A stretch of 32,111 nt of DNA, from contig CAYOJK010000022.1 of assembly GCA_964404285.1 (NCBI GenBank), positions 1-32,111 of the forward strand, given 5' to 3'. Under the pieces are notes generated by a model, which was given only the letters and a program-made list of their open reading frames with translations, made no database searches and was not told the origin of the DNA. Shown piece after piece: positions 1-8,475 of this stretch. This stretch comes from JBASEY01 sp964404285. GTDB taxonomy: Bacteria > CSSED10-310. A program made the position numbers and the translations under genes. Numbering within the stretch: position 1 is the first letter of the stretch; every line of letters begins with the position of its first letter.

Positions 1-97
1 TTTACTACACTAATCTTTCATAGGCTAGCTGTCTCATTCATATTGACACAGAGGGCCGTGTATCGATGCGGGAAGTTCGTCATCCGATCAACTGGCG

Positions 98-904
98 ATG
101 AATTCACTGACAACGGATCCGGAAGGCACGTTGGATACGGGCAAAGTCGATATGGGGTTCCATTACAAACCATATTCCAATACGGCGACACCGACGCCCA
201 CACCCACGATTACGCCCACGGGGCCTACATCCACACCGACAACAGGTCCAACTGAAACTCCCTGGCCGACGGAGACACCGTCACCGACGCCCATCACCGG
301 TAGCTATCATGAGGGATTCGGTCCCGATAGTGAAAATAGCTGGACAGCCACCGGTTTATGGCATCTGGTATCCATCGATCCTTCCTCGGAATATTACAGT
401 CAATATGCTTTAACATTCGAAGGTGATTACGCCTATTGGTATGGCCAGGATTCGTCCGGAGATTATGAAACCGGTGATCGTAACACTGGATCACTCATCT
501 CACCCCTGATTCAATTCGGGTCAAATTCCAGTCTCATGTTTTCAAGCTGGGAAGAAACCGAACACGGCAATAATGGAATGGATCTCCGTCAAGTCTGGAT
601 CACATACAACAATGGTGCGGCCTGGGATTTGATCTACAGTTCCAGTGACAACTCTGCAACTTGGCGTCAGGTCTCAATCGATGTCAGCGCTTATGCCGGT
701 TTCCCAGTACGCTTCAAGTTTGAGTTTGATACGATCGATGAACAATACAATGATTTCAGAGGATGGTATATCGACAATATCAGTATTGCCGCACCTATTC
801 CGACCATGTCACTTTTTGGAATTGGTGTAACACTGATGGTGTTTTCGCTATTGATCCGGCTTTTTATCGGTATGGGCAAGCATCGAACAGTTGACAGACA
901 GTAA
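98..904 (+). CDS. 3' part of secreted repeat protein with IPTL-CTERM-like tail
   Basis: The first usable ATG is at 98, but the frame is open from 47, and 47-97 encodes a PCIDAGSS motif. Together with DTGKVDMGFHY at residues 12-22 this is the typical end of right-handed beta-helix surface proteins, so the real N-terminus lies upstream. Residues ~29-67 are a Thr/Pro linker. Residues ~70-228 form a jelly-roll (MAM/choice-of-anchor type) domain ending in GWYIDNISI. Residues ~232-262 read IPTMSLFG, then a hydrophobic stretch, then basic GKHR, matching the layout of IPTL-CTERM sorting signals. I infer export and C-terminal processing or anchoring. The 5' side is broken: upstream frame 3 gives HIDTEG immediately before PCIDAG in frame 2, which suggests an indel near 53-57. 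The ligand or substrate is unknown. Confidence 0.7.
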   Translation: MNSLTTDPEGTLDTGKVDMGFHYKPYSNTATPTPTPTITPTGPTSTPTTGPTETPWPTETPSPTPITGSYHEGFGPDSENSWTATGLWHLVSIDPSSEYYSQYALTFEGDYAYWYGQDSSGDYETGDRNTGSLISPLIQFGSNSSLMFSSWEETEHGNNGMDLRQVWITYNNGAAWDLIYSSSDNSATWRQVSIDVSAYAGFPVRFKFEFDTIDEQYNDFRGWYIDNISIAAPIPTMSLFGIGVTLMVFSLLIRLFIGMGKHRTVDRQ

Positions 905-910
905 CTCATT

Positions 911-1144
911 TTGATCCTAGACGTCTATGGTGCGTTATTTTTCGGCCCATCGTTCACGCACGACGCTGACTGGTACCCGGGCCCCTGGCCCTCCGGCGAT
1001 ACCCGTGTCGAAGCGATCCCTGCCTTCATCTGGCCCGAAACCGGCACATCAGCCACCGGTATCATCTGGTATGCGGCGCTGACCGACCCCGCTGTAACAC
1101 GGATTATCGGCGATTGGGATACCTGGGAATTTGGATGGGAATAG
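911..1144 (+). pseudogene. Orphan fragment of recurring C-terminal domain
   Basis: This stretch is open in the same frame as the upstream gene, directly after its TAA, with no ribosome binding site and only a TTG to start from. The translation (VYGALFFGPSF, then AIPAFIWPETG, then IIGDWDTWEFGWE at the end) lines up with the last ~75 residues of the two large surface proteins on the minus strand (VYGEFWFWPGW, then EPFTWP, then LIGDFGYLTFGY). The Cys-containing front half of that domain is missing. I read it as a leftover of a lost surface-protein gene rather than a functional 77 aa protein. It is the most divergent copy of the domain in the window. Confidence 0.6.
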
Positions 1145-1775
1145 AACCCTTTCTTTTATTAACCGCGAATGGACGCCAATAACATCTAAATCCACAATAG
1201 GATTTTGATCGTTCAAACATTAGGAACTTTTTTTATTTTCCACAGATGACGCAGATGAACGCAGATATGTGCCGGTCGCATGTATTTCAGCCTTACGGGT
1301 TTGATATTCAGAAATAATAGCTGATTCGCTATGTTATTTTTGGAAGTCTGTCCCCCGAAAGTAATCATCGATCCGAAGATACAAAATTGGAAGTCTGTCC
1401 CCTGACAGTATTTGTGTTTATCCGTGTCCATTTGTGGTTCTTCCCCCAAAATCTTTTAATACTCAATTCTAACACTTGATGACTGGTTATTGACTTCGCA
1501 TCCCGAATGACTGTTTGAACACGATTCCAAAGATTACAAAGATGGGCGGGATTAGATTCCGAGAAAGAAAAGATCAATGAAATCCTGTTAATCCTTTAAT
1601 CCCGTAATCGTGTTCAGACAATGAAGGATAGCGGCGCTCTACGAGCACGGTTCCTGATCTCATATTTCTGGATGTCTGTCCCCCGAAAGTAATCGATCCG
1701 AAGATACGAAATTGGAAGTCTGTCCCCTGAAAGTACAGATGTCTGTCCCCGAATTTGCTTTCAATAAGTTACGGG
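1145..1775 (+). repeat. Composite dispersed repeat, copy A
   Basis: This is non-coding sequence made of recognisable blocks. In order they are: a CGCGAATGGACG-type block (~1160-1195), a block with TTCCACAGATGACGCAGATG (~1237-1256), the phrase GGAAGTCTGTCCCC near 1342, 1389, 1670 and 1713, and a block around GTTTGAACACGATTCC (~1513) to CGTGTTCAGACAATG (~1608-1622). The same blocks occur in the same order at 3545-4115 (copy B) and as the reverse complement at 17560-18235 (copy C). Open frames here are translations of the repeat. No genuine gene is visible up to the AlbA_2-type gene; 1776-2044 holds further diverged repeat debris, including GGGGAAAGACTTCC near 1879. Confidence 0.8.
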
Positions 1776-2044
1776 ATTTCGACTTCCAATTTTACGATTC
1801 AACAGAAGGATGCTGGAAGGATGCTTGATATTTGGGAGACAGACTTCTAAAAACAAAAACATATCGTTCCTGGTTTTTTCGGGGAAAGACTTCCAAAAAA
1901 GGAGTTGCATTTCGTATCAGCGGAATGCCATGTAAGCCTTATCAGGTTATAGTCCATCATTATATCGATTTTATTCCAGGGGAAAACCAAACTGTTGGAT
2001 TCGCCGACAATGCTCTTTCTGTGTATGAAATCGTATCTTCATAA

Positions 2045-2461
2045 TTATTCGCTTGACACTGTTTTATCAGAAGGCGTTATCAATAATATGTATTGACCAG
2101 TTTTGGGCGCTCCGGAGAATTCCACAACTTGGTAATCAACCAAGTCTTTGATGTCCCTTCGAGCAGTTTTTGAGGACACATTAAATTTTTTTGAGATATC
2201 TGCCGCCTTAACTGAAACTCCTTTGTTGAGTTGCTCCAGAAACCATTTCTGCCGTTTGTTTACAGGGACATTTACAGGGACATCGTTCATTGTTTTTTCA
2301 TCTTTGATTTGAATTGACTGGAACTTGACCCTCATCACCGTGCTTAATTCCTGCCATCCAGGATATGGATATCCGCCGTTATCACAATCTTCGATGATTC
2401 GCCTGTAACCAGTTCCCCATTTTTCCATGTAATCGAGTTCTCGAAGTACCCTGGCGATCAC
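2045..2461 (-). pseudogene. C-terminal part of split AlbA_2 ATP-binding protein
   Basis: This is the continuation, in the same reading frame, of the gene at 2468-3457, cut off by one TGA at 2468-2470. The segment opens with (NP)VIARVLRELDYMEKWGTGYRRI, the usual follow-on to GVSKIRNP in the Schlafen/AlbA_2 ATP-binding (RecG-like regulator) family, and closes the ATPase-like domain. Residues ~75-138 form a winged helix (DISKKFNVSSKTARRDIKDL) of DeoR/Mar type that would bind DNA. A GTG at 2459-2461 could in principle start translation, but there is no good ribosome binding site. Alone it would encode a helix-turn-helix fragment. It most likely belongs to one inactivated ~470 aa gene. Confidence 0.75.
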
Positions 2462-2467
2462 AGGATT

Positions 2468-3457
2468 TCAGATTTTACTCACGCCGGACTTTAGATCGTC
2501 AAGTGTCATTCCGAACGGCAGCATTCCTGGGTTCTGAATTTCCAGCCTATCTGAGAAAATAGCAACCATGATCTGCATCCCTCGAAGGGAATAATCAGTG
2601 TGTGCTACAGCGTTGGTCAGTGCTTCCCTGAGCGCGATAACCGGATACTCCGTGATGTTTCTGCGCTGCATACCTTCTATTTTAGCCGCCATACTAGTAT
2701 TTCTGCGGATGAACTTCGGAACCTCGGTTAGTGCATCCAGAACAGTCCCCTCGATATCAAGTCGATCGATAAAATCCACCTTTTCCTTTCCTGCAAATCT
2801 GGCGCATCGAATCTGCGCATCTGGAAAATATCGATCACGTACCGGCATCTTACCAAATAGAATCATTCCGCCGTTCGATGGAATGAGCCTCTTTCCATAG
2901 CGAATCAGGACTCCTAAGGTTTCCAGTTTCGAATCGTCAATCTTCCGACCGACCTTTCCGAATTTTGCCCGGACAGAAGCCATGTCCAGATCATCATACT
3001 CAGTTCCGATACAAGGAAGTTGATCGAATGCAAGGTGATCTCTGGATCGCCTGAGCTCTGTTAATATATCGTCACTTGCAACTCTATTTGTCGAACCCAG
3101 CCTAATGAACACACCCCGTTCCGGTCCCAGCGATTTTAAGAAGAATGGCCCAGGGAACCTGGCGACTTTTATGAGGATAACCGCCTTCTCTCCCTCCCGA
3201 ATAATTTCCATATCAGGCAGAAGCAGAGGACTGATATCATCGGCTATGGCGCTGGACAGCCTTTCTTCATCCATTTCCGAATCGGACAGCCCCAAGACAG
3301 CCTTTTTATCATCCACACCGATTACAACCATCCCGCCTGAGGTGTTCGCAAAGGCAACCAATGTTTTGAGGATAGGTTTAATTGAGGAAAGATCACGCTT
3401 ATATTCCAGTGTTTTACCTTCATCTTGCTTTAAGATTTCTGTCAGCTCGTTTAGCAT
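2468..3457 (-). CDS. AlbA_2/Schlafen-type ATP-binding protein, truncated by in-frame TGA
   Basis: The N-terminal ~120 residues form an AlbA_2 (divergent AAA-4/Schlafen) domain with the typical EGKTLEYKRDLS, AFANTSGGMVVIGVDD and RLGSTNR segments. Residues ~255-329 carry the GHKL-like ATP-binding segment with ALREALTNAVAHTDYS and SDRLEIQNPG. Members of this family are putative transcription regulators or DNA-binding stress and defence proteins, usually ~450-500 aa and ending in a winged helix. Here translation stops at TGA right after GVSKI, where relatives have Arg, consistent with one CGA to TGA transition. The missing third follows in frame at 2045-2461. The gene is flanked on both sides by the composite repeat. 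The 329 aa product probably lacks specific DNA binding. Confidence 0.8.
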   Translation of the reverse strand: MLNELTEILKQDEGKTLEYKRDLSSIKPILKTLVAFANTSGGMVVIGVDDKKAVLGLSDSEMDEERLSSAIADDISPLLLPDMEIIREGEKAVILIKVARFPGPFFLKSLGPERGVFIRLGSTNRVASDDILTELRRSRDHLAFDQLPCIGTEYDDLDMASVRAKFGKVGRKIDDSKLETLGVLIRYGKRLIPSNGGMILFGKMPVRDRYFPDAQIRCARFAGKEKVDFIDRLDIEGTVLDALTEVPKFIRRNTSMAAKIEGMQRRNITEYPVIALREALTNAVAHTDYSLRGMQIMVAIFSDRLEIQNPGMLPFGMTLDDLKSGVSKI

Positions 3458-3544
3458 CTGATTTTAAACCCCTCACAATATCGCTACATGATAGAATAGC
3501 ACAATAATAAAATATCTGCTTCAAATCGAGCTGTTTCAGCTATA

Positions 3545-4115
3545 GCTTTTTTTTATTAACCGCGAATGAACGCGAATAACATCTAAATCCACAATAGGAT
3601 TTAAAATTGGAAGTCTGTCCCTCGAAAGTAATCGATCCGAAGATACAAAATTGGAAGTCTGTCCCTCTAAAAGAAGCCCGCATTTTCTGTATCGCATATT
3701 TTTGGATGTCTGTCCCCTAATTAGTGATGAGCGCTGAGTTGGGGGATTTTCAGTTGATTTTGGTTTGAGGTTTTTTTATTTAAATCTTGAAGACAATAGT
3801 TATTGGCGTCTAACACTTGGTGATTGGTTATTGAAAGTAACCTCGCATTCCTAATGCTTGTTTGAACACGATTCCAAAGATTACAAAGATGGGTAGGATT
3901 AGACTCTGAGAAAGCAAAGAGTAATCCTGGTAATCCTTTAATCCTGTAATCGTGTTCAGACAATGAAGGATAGTGGCGCGCTCTGCGAGCGCGGTTTCCG
4001 GCATTGCATTCCGCTGACGCGAAATGCAGTTTCTGGTTAGGAATTTCATTTGTTTTCCATGGATAAACGTATATATGTGCCGGTCACAACTGTTTCGGCC
4101 TTACGGATTCAAAAA
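3545..4115 (+). repeat. Composite dispersed repeat, copy B
   Basis: The gene-free stretch before the cysteine desulfidase repeats the order seen in copy A: the TTAACCGCGAATGAACGCG block at ~3554, GGAAGTCTGTCCC phrases near 3609, 3652 and 3704, GTTTGAACACGATTCCAAAG at ~3860, CGTGTTCAGACAATGAAGG at ~3950, and GTGCCGGTCAC at ~4077. It carries its own internal differences from A, including a shorter middle and an extra block around TTGCATTCCGCTGACGCG at ~4003. No protein gene is supported inside it. 4116-4202 is an ordinary leader of the next gene with a GAGG Shine-Dalgarno. Confidence 0.8.
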
Positions 4116-4202
4116 TTGGTGACTATTGGCGCATCTAGACGTAACACGATTAATCCGGTAAACTGACCCGGTGATTTTCCCTATTTTTCACGAGGAATCG
4201 CT

Positions 4203-5492
4203 ATGGATATATTAAAAGAAATTTTTGCTCATGAAGTGTTCCCGGCATTCGGCTGTACAGAACCGATAGCAGTCGCTTATTCTGCCGCCGTCGCTGCCAG
4301 GGAGCTCGATGAATCTGTCCAAAAAGTATGGATAAAGGTCGATCCCGGTGTTTATAAAAATGGCAAATCGGTCATTGTGCCGAATACCGGCGGTGAACGG
4401 GGTAATCTTGTCGCCGGCGTCATCGGTGCGTTTTTGGCACAGCCGGACATGAAAATGGAGATTTTGAAAGCGGCGACTCCGGCGATTGTCGAACAGGCAA
4501 AAGCGTTTATCGCCGATGGCCATGCTTTGATCGATTATGATGACACGCAGCAAGATTTGTATATCGAGGTTGTCGTCAGCGGCGCTGCGCATACGGCGCG
4601 GGTCGTCATCGCAGGAGCTCACACGAATGTGGTCAAGTTGGAGCGGGACGGACAACCTGTTATCGACAAAAAAACGCTGCCTGGGAGTAAACCTGAACCG
4701 GAGTACAAAGCGAGATTGCGTAAGATGACGATCGAGAATCTGATCCGTTTGGCGGAAAACGCCGATCAAGACGATTTGGACTATATCCGGAAAGGCATCG
4801 ACATGAATTTAGCGGTTGTCGATGAAGGGATAAAGCTTCGAAAGGTCGGCTATCAGCTTGGGGAGATGATGAAGGTGACGGGTTGTGGTGACGATGCGAT
4901 CGCTCAAAGTAAAGTGAAGACGGCAGCCGTATCAGACGGACGTATGGCCGGTTTATCCTATCCGGTCATGTCTAGTGGCGGCGCCGGGAACCAGGGTGTT
5001 GTCGCGATATTGGTCGCACATCTGATCGGTGAAGCGTGGGGTATCGATCAAACCTTGATTTTACGCAGTATTACGCTGAGCCATCTAATCAACTCCTACG
5101 TAAAATGTTTTACCGGTGATCTGTCGGCGATCTGCGGATGCGCGATTGCGGCCGGTATGGGCGCGGCGGTGGCGCTGGTCTATCAGCGTTGCGGCCCGGA
5201 CGTCGAAAAAATGAGTTTGGCCATCAATACCATTGTCAGTGATCTGGGCGGAATTTTTTGCGATGGAGCTAAAGAAGGGTGTGCGGTAAAAGTTGCCGGG
5301 TCCACCGATGCCGCTATCAGAGCTGCATACATGGCTATCAACGGTTTCGGCGTGTCCGCTCTGGAAGGTATCACCGGTGATACTCCGGAGAAGACCATTC
5401 AGAACCTGGCGAAAACCGGCGGCAAAGGGATGACACAAATCAATCGGGTCATTCTGGAAATTATGCGGGAGAACGATCAATCAAGAGGCTGA
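4203..5492 (+). CDS. cyuA: L-cysteine desulfidase family protein (UPF0597)
   Basis: The 429 aa length and overall pattern fit the L-cysteine desulfidase/UPF0597 (YhaM/CyuA) family, relatives of the iron-sulfur L-serine dehydratase alpha subunit. These cytoplasmic [4Fe-4S] enzymes break L-cysteine down to pyruvate, ammonia and sulfide. Visible hallmarks are FGCTEP at residues 16-21, the region holding the catalytic-type Cys, and the Cys-containing segments GCGDDA, SAICGCAIA and FCDGAKEGCAVK expected to bind the cluster. It also has the Gly-rich VMSSGGAGNQGV stretch. ATG 4203 is preceded by GAGGAATCGCT, a normal ribosome binding site. The last 12 bases overlap the 3' end of the convergent radical SAM gene. 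The symbol follows the E. coli relative; the family call is firm, the exact substrate is not. Confidence 0.88.
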   Translation: MDILKEIFAHEVFPAFGCTEPIAVAYSAAVAARELDESVQKVWIKVDPGVYKNGKSVIVPNTGGERGNLVAGVIGAFLAQPDMKMEILKAATPAIVEQAKAFIADGHALIDYDDTQQDLYIEVVVSGAAHTARVVIAGAHTNVVKLERDGQPVIDKKTLPGSKPEPEYKARLRKMTIENLIRLAENADQDDLDYIRKGIDMNLAVVDEGIKLRKVGYQLGEMMKVTGCGDDAIAQSKVKTAAVSDGRMAGLSYPVMSSGGAGNQGVVAILVAHLIGEAWGIDQTLILRSITLSHLINSYVKCFTGDLSAICGCAIAAGMGAAVALVYQRCGPDVEKMSLAINTIVSDLGGIFCDGAKEGCAVKVAGSTDAAIRAAYMAINGFGVSALEGITGDTPEKTIQNLAKTGGKGMTQINRVILEIMRENDQSRG

Positions 5493-7013
5493 TTCAGCCT
5501 CAGCGCGCGCCTGATCCAGCATACGCTTACGCTTATTCAACACACGCTTTCGGTACACGGCATGTAGCTGCTTCAACACGCTGTTGACCGGCTTGTTGTG
5601 AAAAATCTTGATAAACAGCTTTGAACACAAAATTTTCATCAACCTCCGTGGTATCGGCCGGGAAAACGCGGAAAACAGCAGGTTGATATAGGTGATTTCA
5701 CGTTCATTATACTGCTGGTTATAAACTTCATGGATATCCGTTGAAATCAGGCTGTCTTCCAGCGCTTTTTCGAACAGGCCTGTTCCCGGGAAAAACGTCA
5801 ACCGGAAAATTTGCAGATAAAACGGTGGCGGCATTTTCAACAGAAGCTGTAGAGTTTCATATTTGTCCTGAATCGTTTCCCAGGGATTGTCCAGGATGAA
5901 ATCATATATCGGCGGGCGTATGCGGGGTATGTACGTATTCAGCAACTCCGCCATTTCGATGATCCGCTGGTTGGTATGTGTGCGGCGATACATCTCCTTG
6001 ATACGCTCCGACCCGCTCTGAATGCCGATCTGTATGTTTGCCAAGCCGGCTTTGACCAGGGGTTCCATCCGCTCCCGAGTGATCGTGCGGGGTTCCGCCA
6101 AGCACTGAAACGGCCGCTTTCCGGCTACCTCGATGTACCGCTCGGCGAAATGCTCGATTTCTCGCACCGGGGCATCCAAAAACGAATCATCGGAAAACGT
6201 GATTTCTTTGAACCAGGGCATGCGTTCCAGGATGCTCTCCAGTTCACCGATGATGTGCTCAACCGACCGACGCCGAATATTTTTCTTGATATCATAAATT
6301 TTCTTCAGCGCATGCCAGCAGCAATATGAGCAATTATGCGGGCAGCCTCGGCTGGCGATCGTCTGGTAAAACAGCGCGGCTCTACCCATTGACGGAGCTT
6401 GTTTCGTCAAATATTTTCGGAGCAATTCCGTATTTAACGCGATGATCTTGTCGCTATTCTGATCCAAGACATGGTGGTCGTCCATGTCATAATCAAAGTA
6501 GGGAAGAGAATTCAGATCCTCGATGATCGGGCGGAGCGGTTGCTGGATGAAGGCGCCGTTCTTTTTGGAGGCGATATTGGCTATTTGGGAAATATCCTCA
6601 TTGTTTATCAGCGTCTCGACCACGTCCAGCATGGCATATTCGCCTTCCCCGACACAGACAAAGTCACAGTAATCCAGACAGGTTTCCGGTGAAATGGTCG
6701 GATGAATACCTCCCCAAATGATTGGAATCGAAAGGTGGTGGCGAAGGTGTTGAGTAAGGGTCGCGGCTTGCTCAAAATAATTCGTCATCACGCTGATGCC
6801 GATGACTTTAGCGCCTTGGCACAGCTCAACTACCTGATCCAGAATAGTGTCCGAGTAGCGGCACATGAAATCCCGCCGCCGCTCGATTTCAGGGAACTGG
6901 TACGGTAGAAAAATCAACCGGACACGATGGCCGGCCTGTTTTAGAACCGCTGAGATACCTCTGATACCAAGAGCGGCGATATCGGAATATGGTGAAATCA
7001 GTACGACATCCAT
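5481..7013 (-). CDS. B12-binding radical SAM protein (paralogue 1)
   Basis: The N-terminal ~140 residues look like a cobalamin-binding Rossmann domain (DVVLISPYSDIA, GISVMTNYF, IIWGGIHPTISPE, FVCVGEGE). The radical SAM core follows with C224-P-H-N-C228-S-Y-C231, which holds a [4Fe-4S] cluster to cleave S-adenosylmethionine. The next segments EITFSDDSF and ANIQIGIQSGSERI fit the same TIM-barrel core. There is no DxHxxG motif, so any cobalamin would bind without the lower histidine ligand. The family usually methylates or rearranges unreactive carbons in lipids, cofactors or peptides; the substrate here cannot be read. It is a full-length paralogue of 9884-11371 with the cysteines at identical residue numbers. 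The ATG at 7013 lacks a clear Shine-Dalgarno. Confidence 0.88.
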   Translation of the reverse strand: MDVVLISPYSDIAALGIRGISAVLKQAGHRVRLIFLPYQFPEIERRRDFMCRYSDTILDQVVELCQGAKVIGISVMTNYFEQAATLTQHLRHHLSIPIIWGGIHPTISPETCLDYCDFVCVGEGEYAMLDVVETLINNEDISQIANIASKKNGAFIQQPLRPIIEDLNSLPYFDYDMDDHHVLDQNSDKIIALNTELLRKYLTKQAPSMGRAALFYQTIASRGCPHNCSYCCWHALKKIYDIKKNIRRRSVEHIIGELESILERMPWFKEITFSDDSFLDAPVREIEHFAERYIEVAGKRPFQCLAEPRTITRERMEPLVKAGLANIQIGIQSGSERIKEMYRRTHTNQRIIEMAELLNTYIPRIRPPIYDFILDNPWETIQDKYETLQLLLKMPPPFYLQIFRLTFFPGTGLFEKALEDSLISTDIHEVYNQQYNEREITYINLLFSAFSRPIPRRLMKILCSKLFIKIFHNKPVNSVLKQLHAVYRKRVLNKRKRMLDQARAEAESAS

Positions 7014-7151
7014 GGCGCAGGGGATGGTATCAAAGCGGTTTTTGATTCACAAGATCAATCTGATCAAAGATCTATTTGGCTTGTAGCTATTTTTGATCCC
7101 ATCTTCAGCGATGTCTGGATAAAATTTATAAAACATCGAGGTTGTTTCATC

Positions 7152-7209
7152 ATGAAAATCAAAACATTGTTTTTCGGGGACGACTTCCAATTTTATAAAT
7201 GCATTTGGT
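7152..7209 (+). other. Orphan signal-peptide start interrupted by repeat element
   Basis: An ATG at 7152 with GAGG ~13 bases upstream starts MKIKTLFF, a convincing secretion-signal beginning. It then runs straight into GGGGACGACTTCCAATTTT (7177-7195), a version of the GGGGACAGACTTCC repeat phrase, and continues in the wrong frame for the next gene. I infer that this was the original 5' end of the secreted protein now read from 7210, cut off by the repeat. Confidence 0.45.
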
Positions 7210-8475
7210 ATGACCGGACCATCCACTCCCACCCCTCCCACTCCTGTTTGGACACCACAGTTTATCGAAACCGATCCCTACCGATTTCAAATTAGAGTTG
7301 TTGATACGTTTACAGATAAAAACGGACCGCCAGGCACATTGACTATTTCTTCCCGGCGATGGGTCAACCAGACACCGGTGCCTGTTGACGATGAAACCGA
7401 AATGGATTTGCATCCTCTGAGTACTCCCGGGATTTGGATCACGGATCCCATGATACTGGTATCGGACGAGGTGGATGACGCGTATTTTTCACCGGGTTGC
7501 CCCATATTTGGCGTCAGGGACAACCATCGCAATGACCGAACTCACAGAGTCACAATTGACAGTGAAATTGTCGCGCGGTACTATCCTGTTATGCCTGATC
7601 CGACACCAACACCGACGAGTCGAATGAACGCGCCGGAACCCGTGCTGACCACACCGACACCGCACGTCATTGAAAATATTGCAACGATGGAATATGAAAT
7701 TTTCAGATTTCATCCGGTGATATTTATTCGTGAAATTGGTGGCGAGCCGGAGCCCGTGATCGATCCATTATGGGTTCTTGATAACGTTGACATTATTAAT
7801 ACCATTTATGCATCTGTTGGGGTTAAGGTGGAAGCGGAACCTATCCAGATTATAACCCCGCCACCAGGTATTGATATTATGGAAGTAGTTGTGGGTTCTG
7901 ATAATTATCACAACATTTTAAGCTCAGTAAAACCACCCTCGGATCTTTCAAGCGATGTGTATGTAGTGTTTGTTGACAGGCTTTTCGGGTTTCCAACTGC
8001 AGTCCCTACGATGACGCCTCCCCCGGGTTCCACATCGACCCCTGTGCCAACGATGTCACCCACCCCCGCCATCACACCGACGCCACCGCCCGGTTCAACC
8101 GCAACGCCGACACCACAAGATCTAATAGAAATTCTCGGAGTTGCACGTATTCATCCCGAATGTCAAAGTACACCAACACCTCCCTATAACGTCACTCTTT
8201 TAAATGCACGTTCTTTAGAGGAGGGACCTTATTACACAACTGTTGCTCACGAGATCGGGCATTGTCTGACGCGATATGGTCACTTTGAAAAATTCGGGAA
8301 CCTGATGAGTGAACGTAACACAGAACAAGATTATCCGTTATTCGACTATGATATTGGTATTTTTGCACGCAAACGCTTCTCCGACACACCGATGCCGACG
8401 CCGACAGCGTGTAATCATTCACCAACCCCTAAAAATCAGGAGGATCGCATTCATGAACATGATCAAGTTAATTAG
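7210..8475 (+). CDS. Pro/Thr-rich HExxH metalloprotease-like protein, N-terminus lost
   Basis: The 421 aa product alternates globular pieces with Thr/Pro linkers (residues ~2-14, ~133-156, ~262-303, ~393-410), a secreted-protein style. Near the C-terminus VAHEIGHCLTRYGH places H347, E348, H351 and H358, a zincin HExxH motif with a third histidine. NLM follows at 364-366 like a Met-turn. The spacing to the third histidine is one longer than the classical HExxHxxGxxH of metzincins. There is no signal peptide: the ATG at 7210 lies just after a repeat fragment and has no ribosome binding site, so the true start has probably been replaced (see 7152-7209). The 3' end overlaps the next gene by 23 bases. 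I infer a zinc peptidase, possibly no longer exported. Confidence 0.62.
   Translation: MTGPSTPTPPTPVWTPQFIETDPYRFQIRVVDTFTDKNGPPGTLTISSRRWVNQTPVPVDDETEMDLHPLSTPGIWITDPMILVSDEVDDAYFSPGCPIFGVRDNHRNDRTHRVTIDSEIVARYYPVMPDPTPTPTSRMNAPEPVLTTPTPHVIENIATMEYEIFRFHPVIFIREIGGEPEPVIDPLWVLDNVDIINTIYASVGVKVEAEPIQIITPPPGIDIMEVVVGSDNYHNILSSVKPPSDLSSDVYVVFVDRLFGFPTAVPTMTPPPGSTSTPVPTMSPTPAITPTPPPGSTATPTPQDLIEILGVARIHPECQSTPTPPYNVTLLNARSLEEGPYYTTVAHEIGHCLTRYGHFEKFGNLMSERNTEQDYPLFDYDIGIFARKRFSDTPMPTPTACNHSPTPKNQEDRIHEHDQVN

Noticed and set aside
1213..1577. Open frames of 70-78 codons on the minus strand
   Set aside because: They are translations of composite repeat copy A; equivalent frames appear in copies B and C with the same shared peptide (AHLCNLWNRVQT).
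1339..1752. Recurring GGAAGTCTGTCCCC phrases with similar spacers, CRISPR-like at first sight
   Set aside because: Only two or three copies occur in a row, spacers are themselves repeated (CGAAAGTAATCGATCCGAAG) and there are no cas genes. It is dispersed-repeat structure.
1832..2044. 70 codon frame on the plus strand
   Set aside because: Its first half is repeat debris (GGGGAAAGACTTCC and a TTGCATTTCG block also in copy B, inverted), there is no ribosome binding site and no recognisable product.
2460..2470. TGA recoded as an amino acid (alternative genetic code)
   Set aside because: Several other genes in the window end normally in TGA (desulfidase, 165 aa protein, antitoxin, Xre regulator), and the family residue here is Arg, not Trp or Gly.
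3721..4049. Two overlapping minus-strand frames
   Set aside because: They lie wholly inside composite repeat copy B.
4212..4769. 185 codon minus-strand frame
   Set aside because: It is a shadow of the well-supported cysteine desulfidase gene.
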